Assembly: GCA_016185435.1 (NCBI GenBank)
Contig: JACPNN010000013.1
Location: forward strand, 55,156 to 119,155
Direction of reading: 5' to 3'
DNA from: Candidatus Aenigmatarchaeota archaeon
Lineage (GTDB): Archaea; Aenigmatarchaeota; Aenigmatarchaeia; QMZP01
Length of the DNA stretch: 64,000 nucleotides
Below are positions 55,626 through 64,000 of the stretch, piece after piece (within the stretch, counting starts at the first letter, position 1; each line of letters begins with the position of its first letter). Both the position numbers and the translations under genes were made by a program. The notes under the pieces were generated by a model. That model had not been told where the DNA came from and did no database searches. It saw only the letters and a program-made list of their open reading frames with translations.

Positions 55626-56204
55626 ATGATGGCAGGCATTTCTCCGGGCAAAAGGAACAGGGCCCTCTATGAGACTCTGGCATTTCTTTTGAGGCTCCTG
55701 ATACTTGTCATGCCTCTCTATCTAATACTCTACTTTTCTGTGGATCTGACTTCACTTACAAACCTGGTCGCATGGGAAGCTTCAGTCGTGCTCGAAACGA
55801 TGGGCTATCAAGTGGAGAGGACAGGCTCATTCATGTTAGTCCACGGCGGCAGCTATCCCCAGCCCTTCAGGTTCTACATATCCCCTGACTCCAGCGGCTG
55901 GAAAAGCCTCCTCCTGCTCTCGGCCCTCATCATCGCCGTGCCTAAGGTCAGCTGGAAAAAGAGGTCTATAGGCCTTGCTATAGGCCTCCCTATAGTCTGG
56001 CTCGGCAACCTGGCGAGGGTCGTTTCCATAGTCGTGATAGAGAGGTCATACGGCCTCGAAGCAGGCATGCTCGCCCATGATATGCTGTGGAGGTTCGGCC
56101 TCTCCATATTGGTCCTTTCCATATGGCTGGGTTGGATGCATTATTTGCCGGAACAGCACAGATGGCAGAGGCCAAAAAGGGGTATAAGCCAGCGTGACAA
56201 ATAA
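55626..56204 (+). CDS. Archaeosortase/exosortase-family protein
   Basis: Multi-TM; DSSGWKSLLLLSALI, NLARVVSIVVI, AHDMLWRFG. Confidence 0.8.
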   Translation: MMAGISPGKRNRALYETLAFLLRLLILVMPLYLILYFSVDLTSLTNLVAWEASVVLETMGYQVERTGSFMLVHGGSYPQPFRFYISPDSSGWKSLLLLSALIIAVPKVSWKKRSIGLAIGLPIVWLGNLARVVSIVVIERSYGLEAGMLAHDMLWRFGLSILVLSIWLGWMHYLPEQHRWQRPKRGISQRDK

Positions 56205-56209
56205 TAATC

Positions 56210-56869
56210 ATGCACATAGACTGGATAGTCAGCATAACCATATTCCTTGTTGCCATTGCATATGCGTTTTCATACTATGTGTCCTTCTTCGATACGGGTC
56301 TTGAAGCGGACCCGGATGCGGCATTTGAAGCCATTATGAAGGAATTGAAAACAGAGGTGATAGAGACGCCGGCCATATTCGAAACCAGTGAGCCGGAGGG
56401 GTTCAGGCTCATTTATTCTCCTTTCCCGTTTGAGGCCCCGCAAGAAGACATAAGGGTGCATGATTCGGAAGGAAAGAAACTGGGCTGCATGCTTGCAGGG
56501 GGAAGATTATACTGGCTGGCAAACACATCGATAGGCAGGAACCGTTACAGGGTTTCCTTTGCCAACGGGACGGCTGGAGGCTGCAGCTCCTTCTTCCAGG
56601 CTGCTAACGAATCTCTTGCTTCCCTTATGCTGCAGGAAAGGGGCATGGAGTTTTCCAGGGAGAAAATAGAAAGGCTGATGGCCTCTGGCTATGAATCCCT
56701 CAAGAAAAGCCTTGGGCTTCCTGATTTCAGGCTTGAGCTTGAGGCAGGAGGCAGCAGAAGCTCTTATGGACAGGCCTTGCCCGGGAACAGGAACATATTT
56801 TCAAGGGAGTCAAAAGGCCGGGTTTATGAGACCGGGGAAAAGGTTTCCTTAAGGATGATGGTCTGGTAG
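56210..56869 (+). CDS. Membrane-anchored hypothetical protein, likely coupled to the archaeosortase gene
   Basis: N-terminal TM; starts 5 nt after the archaeosortase stop. Confidence 0.65.
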   Translation: MHIDWIVSITIFLVAIAYAFSYYVSFFDTGLEADPDAAFEAIMKELKTEVIETPAIFETSEPEGFRLIYSPFPFEAPQEDIRVHDSEGKKLGCMLAGGRLYWLANTSIGRNRYRVSFANGTAGGCSSFFQAANESLASLMLQERGMEFSREKIERLMASGYESLKKSLGLPDFRLELEAGGSRSSYGQALPGNRNIFSRESKGRVYETGEKVSLRMMVW

Positions 56870-57655
56870 CTGCCTGTAATAGCCCTTCCTGAGAAGGTTC
56901 ATCACTTTTGATGCGTATTCTTTCTTACCATTATATGCTTCAAGCATCTCTCGCTCGGTTTTCATTCCAGTCACATTGCAGTTTGCATCGAATTTCATTC
57001 TCTTGTGCCCGTCCCAATCAATTCCAGACTCTATGCTTAATCCGGCATCTATTCCCGTCCCTCTGTAATCCCATTCGCCGGCATGCTTCCCGGCAGGGCT
57101 GACTTCCCTGAGCTCAGGGTAGCCACCCTCAGGTATCCCGCATTCCCGCTTCTCTCTGCCTGACATGACGCCGAGGGCCCCTTTTGGGAAGCTGTCCTTG
57201 TTCGATATCTGCATGGGATCGTTCAGCCATGCATGGAAAGGATCTTCTTTCCATTCCTTTTCCCTGTATTTGCCCCCTGACTCTGTCAGTGCCTGGGCCT
57301 TGATGAGGTTCGGGCTGATGCAGGTGTAGCCCGGAAGGCCCTCATTCAGCCTGTTCAGGGAATCTGTGTAATCGATAATCAGGCCGTCATGGACAGAGTA
57401 TATGGGATTTTCGAACCCGGGGAATGTCATAAGCTTCCTCTCCTTCTGCTTCCTCTGATCCTCCTCTGAGCCGCAATATCCTGCTGCCTGGGTTTGCAGC
57501 CTGGCGCTGGCTCCAGGAAGCTGTATGGAGCCTGACAAATAGGCCCCAACGGAAGCTGCTGCAAGGCCTATGCCTATGGCTGCCCCTGCAACTCTCCCTA
57601 TCCTCCTGGCCCTGTCGGCATCCCTATGGATGGCCATCTGCCTTTTCCCGAACAT
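56849..57655 (-). CDS. Lysozyme/SLT-like secreted protein
   Basis: N-terminal TM; LIKAQALTESGGKYREKEW...DPMQISN...LSIESGIDW...EMLEAYNGKKEYASKVMNLLRKGY. Confidence 0.65.
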   Translation of the reverse strand: MFGKRQMAIHRDADRARRIGRVAGAAIGIGLAAASVGAYLSGSIQLPGASARLQTQAAGYCGSEEDQRKQKERKLMTFPGFENPIYSVHDGLIIDYTDSLNRLNEGLPGYTCISPNLIKAQALTESGGKYREKEWKEDPFHAWLNDPMQISNKDSFPKGALGVMSGREKRECGIPEGGYPELREVSPAGKHAGEWDYRGTGIDAGLSIESGIDWDGHKRMKFDANCNVTGMKTEREMLEAYNGKKEYASKVMNLLRKGYYRQLPDHHP

Positions 57656-57794
57656 AATCAGCCTATAGATTTATCATATAGTAGTGACAAGGGTTTAAAT
57701 ACTTTGCCCTATAGGTAGACGTGCCATCTATACTACTTTTGCCTATAAACCGGCTCTATAGAAAGCCATTCTCTGCCCAGAATATGAAATCATA

Positions 57795-58079
57795 TCAGCG
57801 TATGGCACGCGAGTATGTCACAAAGCTGTTATCTATTTTTTCTGCAAGGTCGGCTTGCACTGCAATTTTGTAGACCTCTCTATACTGATCATTCTCAAAA
57901 AATTCCTTAATTTTGCGAGGGCCAATATTATCAAATTTGTGCTGGTATTTTTCAAGATGAACGCGCGGATCTTCTCCTCCTTTCAGCGCTCTAAGCAGCT
58001 GGGGGTCGTCTTTGAATACTTCTTCCGCTTGCTCAAGAAGTTCCGTCTCCGGAGAATATGGCCTCTTGACTGATGTCAT
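57795..58079 (-). CDS. Small hypothetical protein
   Basis: MTSVKRPYSPETELLEQAEEVFKDDPQLLRALKGGEDPRVHLEKYQHKF... Confidence 0.5.
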   Translation of the reverse strand: MTSVKRPYSPETELLEQAEEVFKDDPQLLRALKGGEDPRVHLEKYQHKFDNIGPRKIKEFFENDQYREVYKIAVQADLAEKIDNSFVTYSRAIR

Positions 58080-58092
58080 ATAGCACCTTCGC

Positions 58093-58341
58093 ATGAATAC
58101 ATATAAAGTTTTTGGCGGCGTATACACAGCTCACATACCGCACCGGGGCGACAAACGGAAACGCAGGAAGGTGCCAGGCTATCGCAAGCGTGCAAGGAGA
58201 TGGGTTGTCGAGAGGACTCACTCGTGGATGAACAGGTTCAGGCGGCTCCTCGTGAGATGGGAGAAGAAGCTGAACAACTACACGGCAATGCTGCACCTTG
58301 CATGCGCCTGGATAACCTTCAGCCAGTCGGGATTGTTTTGA
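58093..58341 (+). pseudogene. IS5-family transposase C-terminal fragment
   Basis: YRKRARRWVVERTHSWMNRFRRLLVRWEKKLNNYTAMLHLACAWITFSQSGLF; no N-terminal DDE part upstream. Confidence 0.88.
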
Positions 58342-58671
58342 CAGCGCTTGGCATGCCATAAAGCACGGCAATGATTAGGCGCACCTATGCGGAAACCTCA
58401 TAAAATGCCATGGATAGCGACAGCACAAATATCTGTTGATTGGTTTTATCTGTTTTTCAGAAATATTATGGGTCGATTGTTGATAATTGGTGGGTTACCA
58501 AGGGGGATTTTTTCCTGAGATGGAGGATGATTGCCAAAGGAAGGGCTATCAACGCTATTCCGAGTATAATGTGCGCTAAAAGAGCAAAATCCCTGGTAAG
58601 AGCAAACCCTGCGGCCATGCTTGGCGTCACCCAATAGAAATTTAGCCTCAAGCCTCTAAATAAGCAGAGCA

Positions 58672-58687
58672 GTTTCCAAAAGGATAG
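58672..58687 (+). promoter_or_regulatory. Putative HxlR operator half 1
   Basis: gtttccaaaaggatag; 15/16 to 58725-58740. Confidence 0.5.
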
Positions 58688-58724
58688 CTAGGAAATTTAA
58701 CTCCGGCCTGCAAATAAATAACTG

Positions 58725-58740
58725 GTTTCCAAAAAGATAG
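58725..58740 (+). promoter_or_regulatory. Putative HxlR operator half 2
   Basis: gtttccaaaaagatag, 12 bp upstream of the HxlR ATG. Confidence 0.5.
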
Positions 58741-58752
58741 TAATGGTTTTGT

Positions 58753-59106
58753 ATGTCAAAATGCCCGGTTTTCGATGTTGCAGGCCTTGTAGGCAAGAAG
58801 TGGACAATAGCCCTCATTCAGGAAGTGGATTTCTATGGCAATGAAGGCTTCAACTCCCTCTTCAGGAGGATGGGGAAGATCAGCCCCAAGGTGCTGACAA
58901 TGAGGCTGAGGGGCCTTGAAAGGAGAGGGATAATAGAGAGGGCCGTGAACAACGGAGGCGGCCTTGAGAGAACATCATACAGGCTGACAGGGAGAGGCAG
59001 GGAGCTGCAGGGTATTATATCCTCCCTGAAAAAATGGAACTCGGCCAATGGGGAAACGGCTGCAGACTGCTACAAGAAGGAGTGTGCTGCCTGCGCCTAT
59101 TACTGA
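58753..59106 (+). CDS. HxlR-family winged-helix transcriptional regulator
   Basis: CPVFDVAGLVGKKWTIALIQEV...FNSLFRRMGKISPKVLTMRLRGLERRGIIER. Confidence 0.92.
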   Translation: MSKCPVFDVAGLVGKKWTIALIQEVDFYGNEGFNSLFRRMGKISPKVLTMRLRGLERRGIIERAVNNGGGLERTSYRLTGRGRELQGIISSLKKWNSANGETAADCYKKECAACAYY

Positions 59107-59161
59107 GGCCTGCTGCTCTCAAAAATCATTGGAATTTGGAGTGAATAAGCAAGTGGCGAAA

Positions 59162-59677
59162 ATGAATAATATTGACCTTGAAAAAGTAGAGAAGTTTGTC
59201 AAAGAAGTGAGTCAGGACAGGACCAAAGCCATCAAAGAAAAGAAGATTGAAGGCATCTGGAATTTTACCGAAGGGGAGCCGCAGTTCAGGGCAGAGCCTG
59301 AACATGGGCAAGGGAAAACAGTAATAGAGGCAGACGCTCCGACTTTTCTGGGAGGCTCCGGCATAAGGCCTGACCCTGTGCAGTACTGCCTTTACGGACT
59401 GGCAGCGTGCTTCGCCCAGACGTTTGCTTCAGTGGCCGCTGAGAAGGGGGTTGAGCTGAAGTCCCTGAAAGTCGCTGCCGAGAACAGGGTTAATCTTGCC
59501 AAATCCCTTGGCCTGGGGGATGAGCCCATTGTCGAGAAAGCCAAATTGACATTCTCTGCCAGCGCCGGCGACATGTCGAGAATGAAGGAAATAGGGGAGG
59601 AGGCAAGGGAAAGGTGCCCTGGAGTTTACTGCCTCACCAATCCTATAAAACTGGAGATAGAAATGAAGGAGATATGA
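59162..59677 (+). CDS. OsmC-family protein
   Basis: FLGGSGIRPDPVQYCLYGLAACFAQTFASVAAEKGVELKSLKV... Confidence 0.88.
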   Translation: MNNIDLEKVEKFVKEVSQDRTKAIKEKKIEGIWNFTEGEPQFRAEPEHGQGKTVIEADAPTFLGGSGIRPDPVQYCLYGLAACFAQTFASVAAEKGVELKSLKVAAENRVNLAKSLGLGDEPIVEKAKLTFSASAGDMSRMKEIGEEARERCPGVYCLTNPIKLEIEMKEI

Positions 59678-59678
59678 T

Positions 59679-60200
59679 ATGATAAAGCCTGCCTCTTTTG
59701 CTGCTTTGGTTTTCATGATTGCAGGTGTTCTTTTTCAGGCAGCTTCTGCCGACTCGATGGCCGAAAAACCATATGAACAGGTAATGCAGGAGATGCTCGA
59801 TAGGCAGGGATCAAAATCAGTTGATGCCGTGGACTGCAAAAAGGTTTCAGAGGCCGATTTCGAGGAGCTTGGCGACGCCCTAATGGAAAAGATGGTAGGA
59901 AGTCATATGCTCCATGAACAAATGGATGAAATGATGGGTGGGGAGGAATCAGAAAGCCTGAGAAGCGTGCATATCCTTATGGGCAAAAACTGGCTCGGCT
60001 GCCAGACTTCATACGGAATGATGGGCGGCATGAGGCCCATGATGATGGGGATGATGGGGAACTATTATCCGGCCTACTATTCGGGATATGACACATTGCT
60101 TCTGATAGCCGTGATAGGATGGGTTATGGCCTTGATATTGTTTGTCACGTACCTGATGAATAGAAAGAACATAACTGGAGACAGGAAAGGGAGGAAATAA
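59679..60200 (+). CDS. Secreted/membrane Met-rich protein
   Basis: Signal peptide; MMGGMRPMMMGMMGNYYP; C-terminal TM. Confidence 0.7.
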   Translation: MIKPASFAALVFMIAGVLFQAASADSMAEKPYEQVMQEMLDRQGSKSVDAVDCKKVSEADFEELGDALMEKMVGSHMLHEQMDEMMGGEESESLRSVHILMGKNWLGCQTSYGMMGGMRPMMMGMMGNYYPAYYSGYDTLLLIAVIGWVMALILFVTYLMNRKNITGDRKGRK

Positions 60201-60214
60201 CACACAAAGCTTTC

Positions 60215-62710
60215 CTACAATCCGGCTTCCTTCCTCAGCACAGCAGCCTTGTCCGTCCTCTCCCAGGTAAAATCAGGATCATCCCTCCCGAAGTGGCCGT
60301 ATGCGGCAGTCTTCCTGAATATGGGCCTCCTAAGGCTGAGGTATTCAATCATCTCCTTTGGCTTCAGGGGGAAATGCTTCCTCACCATTTCTTCTATCTT
60401 TCCGATGGGGACTTTGTTTGTCCTGAAGGTGTCTATCATGAGGCTTATCGGATCAACGCCGCCGATCACATAGGAGAGCTGTATCTCGCACTTTTCGCAG
60501 AGGCCTGCAGCGACAAGGTTCTTGGCTATGTGCCTGGCCATGTAGCTTGCAGTCCTGTCCACCTTTGTGGGGTCCTTTCCTGAATTGTGGCAAACAAAAC
60601 CATTTGCAGTGAATGTATGGGAAAATGGGATGTTTAAATCATAAGTGGGGGCAAAGGACGGAATTTTCAGTTTAACAGGAGAATAGTAATGATTCATGTA
60701 AAACAACTGCTGCAAATAGGCGAACTCTGACTCGTTTTGAAGCAAAGGTTCATATGCCTCCACGAACTCTTTCAATTTTTCATAGGTAAGTTCCTTTGTC
60801 GCCTTCCTTCTAGAAATCCTTGTGAAGCGGCTTATTTTGCATACATCCTTTTTCTGAATCTCAAAGGAGAGTTTACCGAATATCCTTATAACTCTTTCTC
60901 TTTGATGGGGGATTAACCTGAGATCCCTTTTGATCGGCACTCTTAGGCCCAGTACTGTTTGCTTGCGGGAAAGAGAAAACCCTATGTTTTCCCTGAACAA
61001 AAGGACGCTTCTGCTGCCTTTTATGGTCACATCATAGCGGAAATGTTTGGAATTTATTTTTCTGCCTCTAATGAAGGCCTTGGTTTCTGAAACTGGAACA
61101 GTTCTGATTGCTGAAATGATGCCAAAGTTAAGCAGCAGCAATTGCACATGTTGGGCAAGCTTCTGACTGGTTGTGGCTAAATGTATCCTTACTGTATTTT
61201 TGTTTCTGCCATCGATTCTCACGCTGCCGTCTGTGTCAAACAGCCCCCTCAGAAAAGCGGCGCAGTTCTGCTTGGAGGCTGAAAAGATAGCTTTTGGGAC
61301 TGTTTTTTCGAATGATTTTGCATACGTAAGCCCCAAATGTTTCAGATATGCTCTAAGCTCAATGCCGCCCAAATATGCCCAATGTCCGTATGTTTTTCCG
61401 ATTTCTCCGGCTATTTTCCGAAAAATATTCTGGACTATTTCACGCATTTCACTTTCGCAAATGCAAATCTTTATGCATCCTTCATCCGTGCAGTCGCCAT
61501 CGCCTATCAGCAGCCCTAATAGATAAGCAAAATCCTCCGTCAGTTTGACAGGGAATGTATATTTCTTTTTCCTTCCTTCGGCTGTTCCAGGCCTGTACTT
61601 ATATTTGAACTCTTCTATCTCATCGTTCCCAAACAGTCTGCCATTCGTTTGGATAGCTACCAAGTCCCCTTTTTCTAATTTTCCAGCAGGTTTCCAGACA
61701 TAGTTGCCACGCTTGTCGATAATTCTGACATGGTGGTTCAAGGTCGCTTCTAGCTGGTAACCATCTTCGGTTATAATTATTTGGGTGGGCTTAAGGCCGT
61801 TGTCATACCATGCACCGCAAGGCATCGGATGGACATCTGTCTTAATAAGGATGCTTTCTCGGCCTGCCTTTTTGAATTCGTCGATCCTTATCAGGCCTTT
61901 TTCTGTGTTAATAAGAGAATCGCCAGCAAGACAAAAAGCGCCGCCTCCGTGGCCCCCTGTCCCTCCATACGTGTCGCAGATCACCTTCCTGCCTGTCATG
62001 CCTGAGTCGGCAACAGGCCCGCCTACAACAAACCTGCCGGTGTTGTTGACATAAATCTTCGTCTTCTCATCGAGCCATTTTCCGCATACAGGCCTTATCG
62101 CAAGCTCTGTCAGGTCCTTTCTTATCCGCTCCTGCGTGACATCAGGGTCGTGCTGGGCCGCCAGCACCACGGCCTCAACCCTCTTGGGCGTGGAATTGTC
62201 ATATTCCACTGTCACCTGGCTCTTGCCGTCGGGCCTAAGGTATTTCAGTTTGCCGCTTTTCCTTAATTCGGCAAGTTTTCTGGTAAGGTTATGAGCGAGC
62301 AGGATGGCCAATGGCATCATCTCAGGGGTCTCGTTCGTCGCGAAACCCGACATCATCCCCTGGTCCCCCGCCCCTCCGGTATCGACTCCCAGGGCTATGT
62401 CCGGGGACTGCTCGTCTATGGCCGTTATCACGGCGCATCCCTGGTAATCGAAGCCATATTCAGGCCTGATGTATCCTATTTCCCTGATTGTGCTCCTCAC
62501 GATCTTGGATATGTGGGCATAGCCTTTTGTGGTTATCTCGCCTGTGACTATCACCATGCCCGTCTTTACCAGGGTCTCGCAGGCCACTCTTGAGGCCGGG
62601 TCCTGCCTGAGAAGATCGTCCAGAATGGCATCGCTGATCTGGTCGCATATCTTGTCCGGATGGCCTTCTGTCACGCTTTCTGACGTGAAAAGGAACCTGC
62701 CTGAGCGCAT
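60215..62710 (-). CDS. metK: S-adenosylmethionine synthetase, bacterial type, intein-containing precursor
   Basis: [35 protein letters not shown] | intein | [27 protein letters not shown]. Confidence 0.97.
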   Translation of the reverse strand: MRSGRFLFTSESVTEGHPDKICDQISDAILDDLLRQDPASRVACETLVKTGMVIVTGEITTKGYAHISKIVRSTIREIGYIRPEYGFDYQGCAVITAIDEQSPDIALGVDTGGAGDQGMMSGFATNETPEMMPLAILLAHNLTRKLAELRKSGKLKYLRPDGKSQVTVEYDNSTPKRVEAVVLAAQHDPDVTQERIRKDLTELAIRPVCGKWLDEKTKIYVNNTGRFVVGGPVADSGMTGRKVICDTYGGTGGHGGGAFCLAGDSLINTEKGLIRIDEFKKAGRESILIKTDVHPMPCGAWYDNGLKPTQIIITEDGYQLEATLNHHVRIIDKRGNYVWKPAGKLEKGDLVAIQTNGRLFGNDEIEEFKYKYRPGTAEGRKKKYTFPVKLTEDFAYLLGLLIGDGDCTDEGCIKICICESEMREIVQNIFRKIAGEIGKTYGHWAYLGGIELRAYLKHLGLTYAKSFEKTVPKAIFSASKQNCAAFLRGLFDTDGSVRIDGRNKNTVRIHLATTSQKLAQHVQLLLLNFGIISAIRTVPVSETKAFIRGRKINSKHFRYDVTIKGSRSVLLFRENIGFSLSRKQTVLGLRVPIKRDLRLIPHQRERVIRIFGKLSFEIQKKDVCKISRFTRISRRKATKELTYEKLKEFVEAYEPLLQNESEFAYLQQLFYMNHYYSPVKLKIPSFAPTYDLNIPFSHTFTANGFVCHNSGKDPTKVDRTASYMARHIAKNLVAAGLCEKCEIQLSYVIGGVDPISLMIDTFRTNKVPIGKIEEMVRKHFPLKPKEMIEYLSLRRPIFRKTAAYGHFGRDDPDFTWERTDKAAVLRKEAGL
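60584..61933 (-). mobile_element. 450-aa LAGLIDADG intein in MetK
   Basis: Starts [13 protein letters not shown], ends FVCHN with +1 Ser; DOD motifs [13 protein letters not shown] and [11 protein letters not shown]. Confidence 0.95.
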
Positions 62711-62793
62711 ATTTAATCAAGCTGCTTTTGGTTTTAAGGCTTTATGATGAATTTATTCTTATAGGAATATTTGGATTTCCTGGTCAGTCCTCG

Positions 62794-63816
62794 TTATTCC
62801 TTTTTCTCCATCCTGCTGATGATTGCCAGCGCCTCTTTCTTCGGATCAGCAGGCTCGGCATCCGAAACGAGCATCTCCAGATCGCCTGTGAACTCGCTTC
62901 TCTTGACTCTGCCCCTGATTATGTAATCCTTCCCTATAAGCTCCTCTGAATTGAATGCCCTTGCTATGTCTTTCTTCTCCTCGAATGTCCTGAGCACCTC
63001 TTCGGTTGTCTTTCCGATGAGCCTTTCAGCGGCATTCCTGAAGAAGACTGCCCTTATTGTTCCTGTGCCGTCATCCGCAAAGCCGGAAAGTATCAGGTTA
63101 TAGGAGGGCTTCACAGCGCCGTGGCCGGAGCATGTCCATTCCACCCCATTGCCTGTCAGCCTTGAGCCGCACTGGGGGCAGACCTCATAGAAAGGCTGCC
63201 TCGAGAAGATCTGGACAACTGCCGCCCTTATTTCCGCATGCGAGTTCTCCTTGAGGTCTGAAATGTGGTTCCTGCCTCCGGATGGAAGTGAAAAAGGGGT
63301 TTGGATATTTGAGACAGCCCCTGAGACGCCTTCAAGCTTTTTCAGCATCCCTCTCCCGATCCTGAGCTCAGGCATGCCGGTATTATCAACCTTCACATAG
63401 CCATTCCTCAGCTCTATCACATCCCCCGGCTGCAGGCTCAATTCTTTCAGCTTCTCCACCTCGTCGTTCCAGAGGCTTAGCCTGCAGCTGCCTGTCTCAT
63501 CCCCGACAAGTATATTGGCGACCTGCCCCTTCCTGCCGTTCTTGTCAAAGGCCCTGGGCTCAAAGACGCTTATCACTGTGGGGGAAATGGTGACAGAATA
63601 CAGGCCGGAGACGAGGTGCTTTATCTTCAGTTCCCTTTTTGTCTCTTCCTTTATGAGGTTCAGGCCAAGCTCCCTTGACACAATATAAGCTGCCCCTTCC
63701 CTGCTCACAAGGCCTGACAGCTCCTCCTGCTTTTCTGTGACCATTTTGTCTATCTCTTCCGTCGTAAGCTTGGCATGATCAGAAAGCTTTGAGACGATCT
63801 CCGGGTAGGGGAGCAT
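62794..63816 (-). CDS. Archaeal replication protein A / ssDNA-binding OB-fold protein
   Basis: Tandem OB-like segments; VCPQCGSRLTGNGVEWTCSGHG zinc motif. Confidence 0.85.
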   Translation of the reverse strand: MLPYPEIVSKLSDHAKLTTEEIDKMVTEKQEELSGLVSREGAAYIVSRELGLNLIKEETKRELKIKHLVSGLYSVTISPTVISVFEPRAFDKNGRKGQVANILVGDETGSCRLSLWNDEVEKLKELSLQPGDVIELRNGYVKVDNTGMPELRIGRGMLKKLEGVSGAVSNIQTPFSLPSGGRNHISDLKENSHAEIRAAVVQIFSRQPFYEVCPQCGSRLTGNGVEWTCSGHGAVKPSYNLILSGFADDGTGTIRAVFFRNAAERLIGKTTEEVLRTFEEKKDIARAFNSEELIGKDYIIRGRVKRSEFTGDLEMLVSDAEPADPKKEALAIISRMEKKE

Positions 63817-63868
63817 GGGAATATATTATATCTGCGCTTTAAATCAGCTTCTGTTTACTGGAGCGTGT

Positions 63869-64000
63869 CTAATTATTCACCCACCAGCCATTCCCAGCCA
63901 GCCTGACTCTCAGATATATCTTAACCTGATAAGCGATGACCCTCAGTACGCTCCTCACATAAGTTGTTCTCCTCAGCCTCGTGTCCAATCTGTCCCCAAA
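63869..64000 (-). CDS. 3' end of an unidentified ORF running off the window
   Basis: Open reverse frame: GDRLDTRLRRTTYVRSVLRVIAYQVKIYLRVRLAGNGWWVNN*. Confidence 0.35.
   Translation of the reverse strand, partial: FGDRLDTRLRRTTYVRSVLRVIAYQVKIYLRVRLAGNGWWVNN

Noticed and set aside
58446-58651. ORFs on both strands at 58.44-58.65 kb
   Set aside because: Short, competing, no motif apart from hydrophobic stretches; may be degraded sequence near the transposase remnant.
1-64000. tRNA or rRNA genes
   Set aside because: No cloverleaf or rRNA-like sequence recognised by eye; a tRNAscan-SE/Infernal run would be needed to exclude them.

Overview
This looks like an archaeal chromosome segment. Markers are a V/A-type ATP synthase operon, archaeal RPA-like and DUF460 genes, an archaeosortase-like gene and T-rich terminators. 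A reduced DPANN-type lineage is plausible but unproven.

Backbone content: a 5'-truncated nucleotidyltransferase (NadM-like), ileS, an ATPase operon (H-I-[insert]-K-E-C-F-[insert]-A-B-D), about 15 kb of large secreted or surface proteins (one of 3030 aa), a family of GKPV-ended secreted paralogues, a bacterial-type metK interrupted by a 450-aa LAGLIDADG intein, and an RPA-like gene.

About ten small toxin-antitoxin or defence-like modules are interspersed: VapBC, MazF/RHH, a lone AbiEii-like NTase, two HEPN/MNT pairs, two PIN genes with convergent mini-ORFs, AbiEi/AbiEii, and two copies of a three-gene cassette.

Two observations stand out. (1) Several modules lie between a native gene end and a second, diverged copy of that same gene end: the ileS 3' end, the atpI 3' end, a 255-bp promoter plus N-terminus, and GKPV-family 3' ends. 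One more has a 17-bp flanking direct repeat. Differences between coding copies are mostly synonymous, so the copies probably diverged in functional genes before they were brought together. This suggests modular cargo that integrates at gene ends through carried homology arms or att-like ends. (2) A three-gene operon (two small conserved ORFs plus a CHAT/caspase-like protease with GHG...CSSA) occurs twice in strongly diverged form, both times in this gene-end context. It is the best candidate for an undescribed system.

All alignments were done by eye. No database search was possible.
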